This document shows positions 1-7,293 of a DNA stretch of 7,294 bases, piece by piece. The position numbers were made by a program, and so were the translations under genes. Numbering within the stretch: position 1 is the stretch's first letter; every line of letters begins with the position of its first letter. A model generated the notes under the pieces. It was not told where the DNA came from and did no database searches. It was given only the letters and a program-made list of their open reading frames with translations. The DNA is from an uncultured Sphingobium sp. (GTDB lineage: Bacteria > Pseudomonadota > Alphaproteobacteria > Sphingomonadales > Sphingomonadaceae), in contig CAMLFF010000166.1 in NCBI GenBank assembly GCA_946479185.1, forward strand, positions 1 to 7,294, written 5' to 3'.

Positions 1-1
1 T

Positions 2-289
2 GAGAACGTGCTCATCAATGAGCGCATTCGCGAAGAGCAGCGCAGGGGCCGCAAGATCATCACCACCATCGATACGGGCTATAAGGAAGCGCAGCGCGCC
101 ATCTTTGATGCGAACACGACCAATGTGATCGCCGCCGTTCTGATGTTCTATTTCGGCTCGGGGCCTATCAAGGGCTTCGCCGTCGTTCTGATGATCGGCA
201 TTTTCACGTCGGTTTTCACCGCCGTGACGGTAACGCGCATGTTCGCCTCCATCTGGCTGCGCTCGCGGCCCACGACTTTGACTATTTGA
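2..289 (+). CDS. secD: SecD, protein translocase subunit (C-terminal part, cut by window start)
   Basis: SecD works with SecF in the inner membrane. Together they use the proton-motive force to help SecYEG complete export of proteins into the periplasm. Only the last 95 codons lie in the window; the frame is already open at base 2 and ends in TGA at 287-289. The visible part begins with residues NVLINERIREE, a conserved SecD stretch, followed by a cytoplasmic segment and the hydrophobic helices of the RND-like membrane domain (DANTTNVIAAV, then GFAVVLMIGIFTSVFTA). An internal GTG at base 8 could be mistaken for a start, but the family match runs through the window edge, so the gene is truncated by the window, not short. 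secF follows after 12 bases. The family call is secure from sequence motifs; function is from family knowledge. Confidence 0.93.
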   Translation, partial: ENVLINERIREEQRRGRKIITTIDTGYKEAQRAIFDANTTNVIAAVLMFYFGSGPIKGFAVVLMIGIFTSVFTAVTVTRMFASIWLRSRPTTLTI

Positions 290-293
290 GGGG
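288..293 (+). promoter_or_regulatory. Ribosome binding site of secF, overlapping the secD stop
   Basis: GAGGGG lies 8 bases before the TTG that opens secF and overlaps the secD stop codon TGA (287-289). It supports TTG 302 as the real start and suggests that secD and secF translation is coupled. Confidence 0.7.
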
Positions 294-301
294 CCGGAAC
301 A

Positions 302-1279
302 TTGCGTTTGCTCAAGCTCGTCCCTGACGACACCAACATCCTCTTCCTCAAGTGGCGCCATATCGCGATGGCGATCAGCGTCCTGTCGATCATCGTTTCG
401 ATCGCGCTCGTCGCAACGCGCGGCCTCAATCTGGGCGTCGATTTCGTCGGCGGGCAAATGATGCGCGTCAGCTTTTCGCAGCCAGCGGATCTTGACGCTC
501 TGCGCAACACCATCGGCAGCATCGTCGAGGGTGATGTGAACATACAGCAGTTCGGCGCGCCGACTGATGTCGCGATCCGCACGCCTTTGCCTGAAGGTGG
601 CGAGGAGGCTGCCAATGCGGCTGCGGACCGGCTGAAAGCGGCAATCCTCAAGGCCAATCCCGACGCCAAATTTGGTAGCGTCGATACGGTGTCTGGCAAA
701 GTCTCCGGCGAATTGTTCCGCACGGGCGCCTGGGCACTGTTCTTCGCGATGATCGCGATTTCGATCTACATCTGGGTGCGGTTTGAGTGGCAATTCGGCG
801 TGGGTGCGCTGTTTGCACTGGTCCATGACGTTGTTCTGACGCTGGGCCTGTTCGCGCTGACGCAGATGGAGTTCAACCTCAACATCGTTGCGGCCTTGCT
901 GACCATCATCGGCTATTCGCTGAACGATACGATCGTCATTTACGACCGCATCCGCGAAAATCTGCGCAAATATCGCAAGATGGCGCTGATTGAGCTGCTC
1001 GATCTTTCGATCAACGAAACGCTGGCACGCACGGTCATGACGTCGCTCACGATGATTATCACGCTGCTCGTGCTGTTGCTGCTCGGACCTGAAGTGATCT
1101 TCGGCTTCACGGCGGCGATGCTGTTTGGCATTTTCGTCGGCACCTATTCGTCCATGTATATGTCTGCACCAATCCTCGTGTGGACCAAGGTGGGATCGGA
1201 TAGCTTTGTGGCGAAGGCTGGTCCGGCGGTTGCAGGCGCAGAGCGCATCACCCAGAATGAGACGATGCCGCGGCGTTGA
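302..1279 (+). CDS. secF: SecF, protein translocase subunit
   Basis: SecF pairs with SecD in the inner membrane to drive late steps of Sec-dependent export with the proton gradient. The 325-residue protein has the family layout: a first membrane helix at about residues 19-38, the motif GVDFVGG at 45-51, a periplasmic domain to about residue 140, then five hydrophobic segments between about 142 and 293. The signature GYSLNDTIVIYDRIREN (204-220) is typical of SecF, followed by LARTVMTSLT (241-250). The start is TTG at 302, supported by GAGGGG 8 bases upstream and by the family-like N-terminus MRLLKLVPDD. Length is normal. It sits 12 bases after secD and 34 bases before the Mth938-like gene, so the three are probably co-transcribed. 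The C-terminal tail after residue 295 is hydrophilic and weakly conserved. Confidence 0.97.
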   Translation: MRLLKLVPDDTNILFLKWRHIAMAISVLSIIVSIALVATRGLNLGVDFVGGQMMRVSFSQPADLDALRNTIGSIVEGDVNIQQFGAPTDVAIRTPLPEGGEEAANAAADRLKAAILKANPDAKFGSVDTVSGKVSGELFRTGAWALFFAMIAISIYIWVRFEWQFGVGALFALVHDVVLTLGLFALTQMEFNLNIVAALLTIIGYSLNDTIVIYDRIRENLRKYRKMALIELLDLSINETLARTVMTSLTMIITLLVLLLLGPEVIFGFTAAMLFGIFVGTYSSMYMSAPILVWTKVGSDSFVAKAGPAVAGAERITQNETMPRR

Positions 1280-1301
1280 TGCCGCGCTCGTTTCTGGTAG
1301 C

Positions 1302-1307
1302 GAAGGA
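1302..1307 (+). promoter_or_regulatory. Ribosome binding site of the Mth938-like gene
   Basis: GAAGGA lies 6 bases before GTG 1314. It decides the start of the small gene after secF and lies in the 34-base gap after the secF stop. Confidence 0.65.
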
Positions 1308-1313
1308 TAGCGC

Positions 1314-1694
1314 GTGGAGCTTCGTCGCGAAGACTTGACCAATGGCCCGGTTGTAACTGGCTTTTCAGGGCAGGGCTTCCGTGTGGGCGAGCGCCTGTTC
1401 GAGCGGGGGCTGTGGCTCACAGCTGATGATGCGCGCGATTGGGTTGCCCCTGCGAGCGTCGATTTGCTCAGCGCTGATATGCTGGCGGATCTGTTGCAAT
1501 CATCGTCCACTCCTGAATTTCTGCTGCTCGGCACAGGTGCGGGACTTGTGCGGCCGGGTCGTCTGTTCGTGGAAGCACTCGAGGCGCAGGGCATTGGTGT
1601 CGAGGCGATGGACAGTCGGGCAGCCGCGCGCGCATGGGGTGTGTTGCGGCAGGAAGATCGCCAGATCGTCGCGGCGCTTTTGCCGCTGGGCTAA
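1314..1694 (+). CDS. Mth938-like / DUF498 domain protein
   Basis: This 126-residue protein belongs to the Mth938-like (DUF498) family, whose eukaryotic relatives include AAMDC and the complex I assembly factor NDUFAF3. The bacterial function is not known. Family features visible are PEFLLLGTGA (67-76), a glycine-rich turn followed by RPGRLFVEALEAQGIGVEAM, and the C-terminal stretch MDSRAAARAWGVLRQEDRQ (99-117), which ends in the hydrophobic strand IVAALLPL. No signal peptide or membrane segment is seen, so it is probably cytoplasmic. The GTG start is set by GAAGGA 6 bases upstream. Position directly after secDF is a recurring arrangement in alphaproteobacteria as I recall it. It suggests, but does not prove, a link to membrane protein insertion or respiratory complex assembly. 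Confidence 0.85.
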   Translation: MELRREDLTNGPVVTGFSGQGFRVGERLFERGLWLTADDARDWVAPASVDLLSADMLADLLQSSSTPEFLLLGTGAGLVRPGRLFVEALEAQGIGVEAMDSRAAARAWGVLRQEDRQIVAALLPLG

Positions 1695-1778
1695 GTGCTG
1701 CGCTCGCTGTTTGCGCCTTTACGCACGAGCCCGCAGACCCAATTCTTAACCTGTGATCATTAGCGTCGTTCTTGCATT

Positions 1779-1859
1779 CGGCAGGACAGGAACGAAAGCC
1801 CATATCGGGCGTCCTGCTGGTGGGAGAGGATGGGGGCTTTGAGCGGTTTTCGTCCGCTC
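1779..1859 (+). promoter_or_regulatory. Possible structured leader upstream of the exonuclease gene
   Basis: The 185-base gap (1695-1879) holds several perfect inverted repeats. GCAGGAC (1781-1787) pairs with GTCCTGC (1811-1817), enclosing GCCC (1798-1801) paired with GGGC (1807-1810). AAAGCCC (1795-1801) could instead pair with GGGCTTT (1834-1840), competing for the same GCCC. Next to that, GAGCGG (1841-1846) pairs with CCGCTC (1854-1859). The arrangement resembles a leader with two alternative folds just before the gene at 1880, but it matches no RNA family I recognise. No run of T follows the hairpins, so they are not a standard intrinsic terminator. Chance pairing in GC-rich DNA is a real alternative. 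I see no convincing promoter in the gap. Confidence 0.35.
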
Positions 1860-1866
1860 GATTGCC

Positions 1867-1872
1867 AGAGGA
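1867..1872 (+). promoter_or_regulatory. Ribosome binding site of the exonuclease gene
   Basis: AGAGGA lies 7 bases before ATG 1880 and supports that start over the out-of-frame ATG at 1830. Confidence 0.7.
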
Positions 1873-1879
1873 TTTGTGA

Positions 1880-2407
1880 ATGGCCTTCATTGCCATCGAT
1901 TTTGAAGCATCATGCCTGCCGCAATATGGCCGCTCCTTCCCAATCGAGGTCGGTATTGCCGATGCGAGCGGGTGGAGCCAGTCATGGCTCATTCGTCCGC
2001 ACGCGAGCTGGTCGGATTGGCAGTGGAGTGCAGAGGCAGAAGGCCTGCACGGTATCACGCGCGAGAAGCTGGACGCCGAGGGGCTGGACGTTGCCGACGT
2101 TGCCGCGCGGCTCAAAGCTGCCGTGCATGGCCGCGATGTGATTGCCGACAGCTATTTCGATGATAGCTGGTCTCGTGCTTTGTTCGAGGCGGCTGGAGAC
2201 CCGCTTCATTTGCCTGTGCGCTGCCTTGCTGAGCTTCGCGCCTTCAATGATGTTGGCAATGATCGTCTCAAGGCGGCGCTGGCGAGCGTCGATCTACAGC
2301 GTCTGCGCCGCCATCGCGCGGAAGATGATGCGCGATGGCTGGCTCAGCTCCTGGCAGAACTGGGCATTGGTCGCCCGGCAAGGGTCGCGACCGCGCGCGC
2401 AGCTTAG
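1880..2407 (+). CDS. DEDDh-family 3'-5' exonuclease (RNase T / DnaQ-like)
   Basis: The 175-residue protein resembles small exonucleases of the RNase T/DnaQ fold, which remove nucleotides from 3' ends of RNA or DNA using two metal ions. Motif I is IDFEAS with D7 and E9. A typical mid-region LHGIT lies at 56-60. Motif II is AD-S-YFDD with D94 or D95 as the acidic residue. Motif III is HRAEDDA, with H145 and D150 in H-x4-D spacing, which defines the DEDDh subgroup. All four acidic positions and the histidine appear present, so an active enzyme is expected. It is a stand-alone domain with no polymerase or helicase fused. Whether the substrate is RNA or DNA cannot be told from the sequence. ATG 1880 is preceded by AGAGGA. 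The gene ends 3 bases from the converging corC gene, with no terminator between them. Confidence 0.82.
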   Translation: MAFIAIDFEASCLPQYGRSFPIEVGIADASGWSQSWLIRPHASWSDWQWSAEAEGLHGITREKLDAEGLDVADVAARLKAAVHGRDVIADSYFDDSWSRALFEAAGDPLHLPVRCLAELRAFNDVGNDRLKAALASVDLQRLRRHRAEDDARWLAQLLAELGIGRPARVATARAA

Positions 2408-2410
2408 CCT

Positions 2411-3340
2411 TTAATCTTCCTGCGTCGCGGCAATCTTCTCTGGCGGGTGCAGCCGCACGCGCATCACATGGCGCGGGTTCGCCTCGACAATTTCGATCCG
2501 CCAGCCGCTCTGCTCGTGCAGCACTGTTTCGCCCGTTTCCGGCACGCGGCCTGCGATCACAAAAGTCAGCCCGCCGATCGTGTCGACATCGGAATCCACT
2601 TCGGCGAGTTTGGGATCGATCGTTTCGGCAATATCGTCCAGTTCTGCACGCGCATCGGCGTCCCACATGCCGCCGTCAATCGGCACCAGCATAGCCTCGG
2701 GCTCATCATCATGCTCATCCTCGATATCGCCGACGATTTCCTCGACGAGATCTTCAATGGTGAGCAGGCCGTCCGTGCCTGAATATTCATCCAGCACGAT
2801 TGCCAGATGGGTGCGTTTGGCGCGCATTTCGGCAAGCAGGTCAAGCACACCCATGCTCTGCGGCACATAGAGCGGCTGACGGATCAGGCTTTCCAGATTG
2901 TCGGGATAGTTCTCCCCCCGCGCCAATATGGCGAAGGCATCGCGGATGTGGATCATGCCCGTGATATGATCGAGCGTATCCTTATACACCGGGATGCGGC
3001 TGTGGCCCGCCTCGGTGAAGAGCGCCATCAAATCAGGGAAGCTCGCATCCTGCGAAATTGCGATAATGTCTGCTCGCGGCACGGCAACGTCATCGACGGT
3101 GTGTTCGCTAAAGTGCAGCATGTTGCGGAGCATCTGCCGCTCGATGGGCGTCAGATCGCCCTTGGAGGGGCCTTCGTCATCCTGCCCATCATATTGCTCG
3201 ATGACATTCTCCAGCTCCTGCCGGAGGTTGGTGCCACCATTATCTCCGAAAAGCAGGGCCTTGAGGCCCCGCCATATTCGGCCGCCGTCGCTACTACTAT
3301 CGCCCTCTTTGGATGGAGAGGCGGTGGCTGTGTCGGACAT
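2411..3340 (-). CDS. corC: CorC/YbeX-type CBS domain protein (hemolysin/TlyC family)
   Basis: This soluble CBS-domain protein matches CorC/YbeX, implicated in Mg/Co efflux and, in E. coli, in ribosome-related phenotypes. Counting from ATG 3340 (309 residues), a low-complexity Ser/Asp-rich N-terminus leads to TVDDVAVPRADI (81-92), the family's entry motif. The first CBS repeat contains HSRIPVYKD (113-121). The second carries DEYSGTDGLLTIEDLVEE (184-201) with an acidic tail IVGDIEDEHDDE. The CorC_HlyC domain fills about 218-300. There is no DUF21 membrane domain, so it is the short cytoplasmic form. The start is uncertain: TTG 3352 in the same frame overlaps the ybeY stop as TTGA, but AGGGA (3354-3358) leaves 1 base to TTG and 13 to ATG. 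I chose ATG. It is the last gene of the phoH-ybeY-corC cluster; no lnt follows. Confidence 0.92.
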   Translation of the reverse strand: MSDTATASPSKEGDSSSDGGRIWRGLKALLFGDNGGTNLRQELENVIEQYDGQDDEGPSKGDLTPIERQMLRNMLHFSEHTVDDVAVPRADIIAISQDASFPDLMALFTEAGHSRIPVYKDTLDHITGMIHIRDAFAILARGENYPDNLESLIRQPLYVPQSMGVLDLLAEMRAKRTHLAIVLDEYSGTDGLLTIEDLVEEIVGDIEDEHDDEPEAMLVPIDGGMWDADARAELDDIAETIDPKLAEVDSDVDTIGGLTFVIAGRVPETGETVLHEQSGWRIEIVEANPRHVMRVRLHPPEKIAATQED

Positions 3341-3348
3341 TGTGTCGG

Positions 3349-3894
3349 TCAAATCCCTGTTTCGTCGATTGCGCCCGTCGAGCCGGGTTCGCGGTCCCCA
3401 TATGGATCAGCAATGCCCAATGTTTCAAGTGCTCGTATTTCGAGCGCTTCCATCGCTTCGGCATCGGCATCATTCTCATGATCATGGCCAATCAGATGCA
3501 GAGTGCCATGAATGATGAGGTGGGTGGTGTGATCCTCCAGCGAAACACGCCGCTCCTGCGCCTCACGCGCGCAAGTCTCATGCGCTAGAATGATATCGCC
3601 CAGCAGCACTTCGCCATCATCGGTGTTGGAGATTGCCTCAATCAGATCAGGCTGAATCATCGGGAAGGAGAGCACGTTGGTCGGCCTGTCCTTCCCGCGG
3701 AACGAGGCGTTAAGGCCCTGCACCTCGGCATCGTCGGACAGCTTTACGGAGAGCTCGACCTGCGGCTTGCTGGCAGAAATGATGTGCGACTGGGAGGATT
3801 GGGCAAGGCCTGCCCGCACCGCGCGCAGAGCTAGCGCATTCCAATCGGTTGCGTCCGGCCAGGTCGGGCCAGCATCCATCACAACGTCAAGCAT
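3349..3894 (-). CDS. ybeY: YbeY, endoribonuclease / rRNA maturation factor
   Basis: YbeY is a zinc-dependent endoribonuclease involved in 16S rRNA 3' maturation, 70S quality control and RNA turnover. The 181-residue protein carries the hallmark metal motif HGTLHLIGHDH, with ligands H129, H133 and H139 (HxxxHxxxxxH). Upstream is the conserved basic stretch FRGKDRPTNVLSFP (65-78), whose arginine region is important in the E. coli enzyme, and the GDIILAHE segment (99-106). I chose ATG 3894: AAGG lies 5 bases before it, while the in-frame ATG at 3906 and the farther one at 4014 lack a good SD and would push the start deeper into phoH. With this start the gene overlaps the phoH 3' end by 8 bases, so translation is probably coupled. 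corC follows directly. Confidence 0.95.
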   Translation of the reverse strand: MLDVVMDAGPTWPDATDWNALALRAVRAGLAQSSQSHIISASKPQVELSVKLSDDAEVQGLNASFRGKDRPTNVLSFPMIQPDLIEAISNTDDGEVLLGDIILAHETCAREAQERRVSLEDHTTHLIIHGTLHLIGHDHENDADAEAMEALEIRALETLGIADPYGDREPGSTGAIDETGI

Positions 3895-4882
3895 TGTCAC
3901 CTTCATAAGCAGCGACGATCCGCCCCACAATCGGGTGGCGCACGACATCGGCGGTGGTGAAGCGATTGACGGAGATGCCCTCGATTCCCTCCAGCTTTTG
4001 CACCGCATCGGCAAGGCCCGATGAGCCCGGCATCGGCAAATCGACCTGCTTGGGATCGCCGCAGATCACCATGCGGCTCCCTTCACCAAAGCGGGTGAGG
4101 AACATTTTCATCTGCGCAATGGTGGTATTCTGCGCTTCATCGAGAATGATAAAGGCATTGGCGAGCGTGCGCCCGCGCATGAAGGCGAGGGGCGCGATCT
4201 CAATCTCGCCGCTGGCAATGCGACGCTCGACCTGCTCGGCAGGCAGCGTATCGTAAAGCGCATCGTAAAGCGGCCGCAGATAAGGGTCGACCTTCTCTTT
4301 CATGTCGCCGGGCAAAAAGCCCAGCCGCTCGCCTGCTTCAACAGCAGGGCGGGAGAGGATGAGGCGATCGACCGATCCGGTGATCAGCTGGCTGACGGCC
4401 TGCGCCACCGCGACATAGGTTTTGCCCGTGCCTGCCGGGCCGAGGGCGAAGATCATGTCGTTGCGGGCCAGCGCCTCCATATAGAGGCCCTGATTCTCAG
4501 AACGCGGCACGATGGTCTTCTTGCGCGTGCGGATCATCACCTTGGGCGGCTCGGAGACGTCGCGGCGGATGATGCCGTCGAGCAGCGGCTCGGCGGACAT
4601 GGCGATTATGGCCTCAACGGCGCCGGTATCGATTTGCTGGCCCACCGACAGGCGATTGTACAACCCCTGCAGCACTTCGCGCGCCCGGGCAGCCGCCTGC
4701 GCTTCGCCTTCGATCTGCAGCTTGTTGCCCCGCGCGGCGATGTAAACGCCGAGGCGGTTTTCAATCGCCACGAGGTTCTGATCATATTCGCCGAACAGGG
4801 AACCCAGCAGATAGGGTTTATCGAATACCAGCTCGAGCCTGGCTTGGTCACCGGCTTGGGCCGGGGGCTGCCGCTTAGGCAA
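3887..4882 (-). CDS. phoH: PhoH/YbeZ-family NTPase
   Basis: PhoH (YbeZ) is a cytoplasmic P-loop NTPase, predicted to be an RNA helicase-like partner of YbeY. The 331-residue protein has an N-terminal small domain (about 15-80; DQNLVAIENRLGVYIAARGN at 34-53) and then the NTPase core. Walker A is GPAGTGKT (148-155), Walker B is IILDEAQN (245-252), and GDPKQVDLP (275-283) is the family's third motif. Length is normal. The start is TTG 4882: an in-frame TGA stands 12 bases before it and no other start lies between, while the next usable codon falls within the conserved domain. No clear SD precedes this TTG, so initiation may be weak. It heads the phoH-ybeY-corC cluster and lies 133 bases after mreB. 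That gap shows no clear terminator or promoter, so read-through from mreB is possible. Confidence 0.95.
   Translation of the reverse strand: MPKRQPPAQAGDQARLELVFDKPYLLGSLFGEYDQNLVAIENRLGVYIAARGNKLQIEGEAQAAARAREVLQGLYNRLSVGQQIDTGAVEAIIAMSAEPLLDGIIRRDVSEPPKVMIRTRKKTIVPRSENQGLYMEALARNDMIFALGPAGTGKTYVAVAQAVSQLITGSVDRLILSRPAVEAGERLGFLPGDMKEKVDPYLRPLYDALYDTLPAEQVERRIASGEIEIAPLAFMRGRTLANAFIILDEAQNTTIAQMKMFLTRFGEGSRMVICGDPKQVDLPMPGSSGLADAVQKLEGIEGISVNRFTTADVVRHPIVGRIVAAYEGDNA
3900..3903 (-). promoter_or_regulatory. Ribosome binding site deciding the ybeY start
   Basis: AAGG on the minus strand sits 5 bases before ATG 3894, inside the phoH coding region. It favours that ATG over the ATG at 3906, which immediately precedes this SD. 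Confidence 0.6.
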
Positions 4883-5015
4883 GAGGGCGACTCAGTGCGC
4901 GGTGCGCGGTGAGAAATGCTGTCATCCCCATCTTCATGCCAGACGAGAAGGGCAGGGGACAAGGGGCCAACTGCGCTTTAATAACATAAGCCAACCCATC
5001 TGCGGCGAGCCGTCC

Positions 5016-6149
<1,134 letters not shown>

Positions 6150-6260
6150 TCATTCCTGCAGGCTCATGCTTGCAGAGTCTCTCTTGCCTGTTGGCCGAGA
6201 TGCGGCGGCAAATCAAGCGTTGGGTCCGCTAAGGTGAGCGGCGTGGCAGGATCAAGGCGC

Positions 6261-6296
6261 AAAAAAGCCCCCGCCTGCGATTGTGCAAGCGGGGGC
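6261..6296 (-). terminator. Intrinsic terminator of the PEP-CTERM gene
   Basis: On the minus strand, GCCCCCGC and GCGGGGGC form a perfect 8-bp GC-rich stem (6267-6274 with 6289-6296), with a 14-base loop that can add TGC/GCA pairing. A run of six T follows at once (plus-strand A 6261-6266). It lies 17 bases after the PEP-CTERM stop codon and separates that gene from mreB. There is no T run on the plus strand, so it acts in one direction. Confidence 0.92.
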
Positions 6297-6313
6297 CAGC
6301 GCTGGAGGAAGGA

Positions 6314-6997
6314 TCAGGCGAAGGTGAGGGCGGTCTTGCGCTTGGACTGGCGCAGCACGCCGCCCAGCATGCCGAAGCCGAGCATCATGAGGGCCCAGGT
6401 CTGCGGCTCAGGCACGGCGGCAACGTTGATGTTATCGAACTGCACGAAGCCGCTCGAGCCAGCCTTGGCCGTCCAGCCCATCGAAAGGAGCGAGCCATAG
6501 GAGGAGAAGTCGAGCGTCGTCTTGGTGAGGCGCTGACCGGGCGTGTTGGCGATGGTCATTGTCTGGCTCGAGGTCGAGCCATCACCCAGCGTGAACGAGA
6601 AGAGGATATCCAGCGTAGAGGAGCCGAAGCCGCTGAAATTATTGTAAAGCGGTGCGAAGTCGATGCTGTCGAGCAAAAATGCCGCGCCGTCCACGCGCGA
6701 AACACTGACCATCGCGCCGCCTGCATAATTGGTGAGCGCTGCGCCCTCCCGATCAAGACTGCCGAGGCCCGAAGTGGGAGTGCTTGTGAAGCAGGTCGGC
6801 CCATTGCGGCTTGCGATGCAGTTGCTGGAGCTCAGCTTATACTCGCCCGTTGGCTCCGTGTAGGGACCATAGACGTAATAGGTGTTGTTGCGCGTGTTGC
6901 GCAGTTCGTTGAGGTCGATGACCGTAGCCTGCGCCACGGATGAAAGGCCGATGGCGAGCGCAAGTGCGCCGGTCGTAGCGATGAAGCGAGCGGTCAT
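6314..6997 (-). CDS. Secreted PEP-CTERM (PEPxxWA type) sorting-domain protein
   Basis: The 227-residue protein is built for export and sorting. Residues 1-24 are a Sec signal peptide (TAR, then a hydrophobic Ala/Leu/Ile core, likely cleavage after AQA at 24). The C-terminus carries VPEPQTWALMMLGFGMLGG (195-213), a hydrophobic helix, and then basic RQSKRK. This is the PEPxxWA form of the PEP-CTERM signal, which in known systems is processed by an exosortase and is linked to extracellular polysaccharide. The middle is Ser/Thr/Gly-rich and looks like a beta-sandwich ectodomain. It has two cysteines (C60, C69) that could form a disulfide. I recognise no catalytic motif, so the precise function is unknown. 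ATG 6997 is chosen over the TTG-like upstream start at 7063 because AGGGAA lies about 8 bases upstream and the signal peptide starts there. That SD lies in a hairpin. No exosortase is in the window. Confidence 0.9.
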   Translation of the reverse strand: MTARFIATTGALALAIGLSSVAQATVIDLNELRNTRNNTYYVYGPYTEPTGEYKLSSSNCIASRNGPTCFTSTPTSGLGSLDREGAALTNYAGGAMVSVSRVDGAAFLLDSIDFAPLYNNFSGFGSSTLDILFSFTLGDGSTSSQTMTIANTPGQRLTKTTLDFSSYGSLLSMGWTAKAGSSGFVQFDNINVAAVPEPQTWALMMLGFGMLGGVLRQSKRKTALTFA

Positions 6998-7004
6998 GTG
7001 GTGT

Positions 7005-7028
7005 TTCCCTGTAATGTCTGACAGGGAA
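7005..7028 (-). promoter_or_regulatory. Perfect inverted repeat that buries the SD of the PEP-CTERM gene
   Basis: On the minus strand the transcript can form a stem of TTCCCTGT (7028-7021) with ACAGGGAA (7012-7005), 8 perfect base pairs around an 8-base loop. The 3' arm contains AGGGAA, the only good SD for ATG 6997. If the RNA folds as drawn, ribosome access would be blocked until the hairpin opens. As DNA, the same symmetry could be an operator for a dimeric regulator placed just before the gene. Which of the two applies cannot be settled from sequence. Confidence 0.6.
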
Positions 7029-7152
7029 GCCTTTTGCAGCGCAATAAGTCGGCGCGACTGCATAAAGGTTACAAGTTTGTTAACTAAGACGAGCCGAGTG
7101 GAAATGCTGTAATTTTCGACACTTACTGTTCCATAATGTGACAGCTGCGCTC
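7029..7152 (-). promoter_or_regulatory. Presumed promoter region of the PEP-CTERM gene
   Basis: This gap between the miaB stop and the SD hairpin contains an AT-richer stretch (about 7062-7140) unlike the GC-rich flanks, the usual look of a promoter region. It also holds a 5-bp inverted repeat AGTCG-GCG-CGACT (7047-7059). No pair of -35 and -10 boxes with good spacing stands out, so the exact start of transcription is not assigned. No intrinsic terminator follows miaB here. Confidence 0.35.
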
Positions 7153-7293
7153 TCAGGCAGGCAAGTAGGCCGGGAGGGCTCCCGCAAGGCTGTTCGGCCC
7201 GCCGCTCAAAATATCGACCTCGATCAAGTCGCCAATCTGCGCGTCCAGCGCCGTGACGTGCACTGATTGTAGCCAGGGCGATTTGCCGATCAG
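7153..7293 (-). CDS. miaB: MiaB, tRNA 2-methylthio-N6-isopentenyladenosine synthase (C-terminal end only)
   Basis: MiaB is a radical-SAM methylthiotransferase that modifies A37 of tRNAs reading UNN codons. Only the final 46 codons are in the window; the frame runs to the right edge. The visible peptide begins [13 protein letters not shown] and continues into [19 protein letters not shown], which matches the C-terminal TRAM (RNA-binding) domain of alphaproteobacterial MiaB, including the G-[KR]-SP-[WY]-LQSV and GPNSL motifs. The stop is TGA at 7155-7153. The iron-sulfur and radical-SAM parts lie outside the window. A related methylthiotransferase is the main alternative, but the LQSVHV and GPNSLAG wording and the nearby phoH favour MiaB. 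Confidence 0.78.
   Translation of the reverse strand: MIGKSPWLQSVHVTALDAQIGDLIEVDILSGGPNSLAGALPAYLPA

Noticed and set aside
148..723. Long open frame on the minus strand under secD/secF (191 codons)
   Set aside because: It lies opposite two confidently identified genes, its peptide resembles no family and is rich in Arg/Ser/Pro, as expected for the shadow of a high-GC gene.
1468..2115. 215-codon minus-strand frame across the gap before the exonuclease gene
   Set aside because: It covers the ends of two real plus-strand genes, has low-complexity composition and no family resemblance.
1830..2141. Plus-strand frame from ATG 1830 with GGAGAGG just before it, considered as a leader peptide
   Set aside because: It runs deep into the exonuclease gene in another frame, the SD is too close to the ATG, and the peptide has no recognisable feature.
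2807..3481. 224-codon plus-strand frame opposite corC and ybeY
   Set aside because: It is antisense to two genes with clear motifs; the peptide has no family match.
4895..4908. Tandem repeat GTGCGCG x2 between mreB and phoH
   Set aside because: Only two copies of a 7-base GC-rich unit; easily chance in this base composition.
6226..6241. CCGCT/AGCGG hairpin upstream of mreB
   Set aside because: A 5-bp stem in a GC-rich gap without other support; likely chance.
6281..6943. 220-codon plus-strand frame opposite the PEP-CTERM gene
   Set aside because: The opposite strand has a signal peptide, sorting signal, SD and terminator; this frame even begins inside the terminator hairpin.
7115..7140. 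GGAAC on the minus strand as a general-stress (EcfG-type) -35 box
   Set aside because: No matching CGTT at the expected distance downstream.
7171..7184. CGGGAG-GG-CTCCCG palindrome
   Set aside because: It lies inside the miaB coding region and has no T run, so it is not a terminator.
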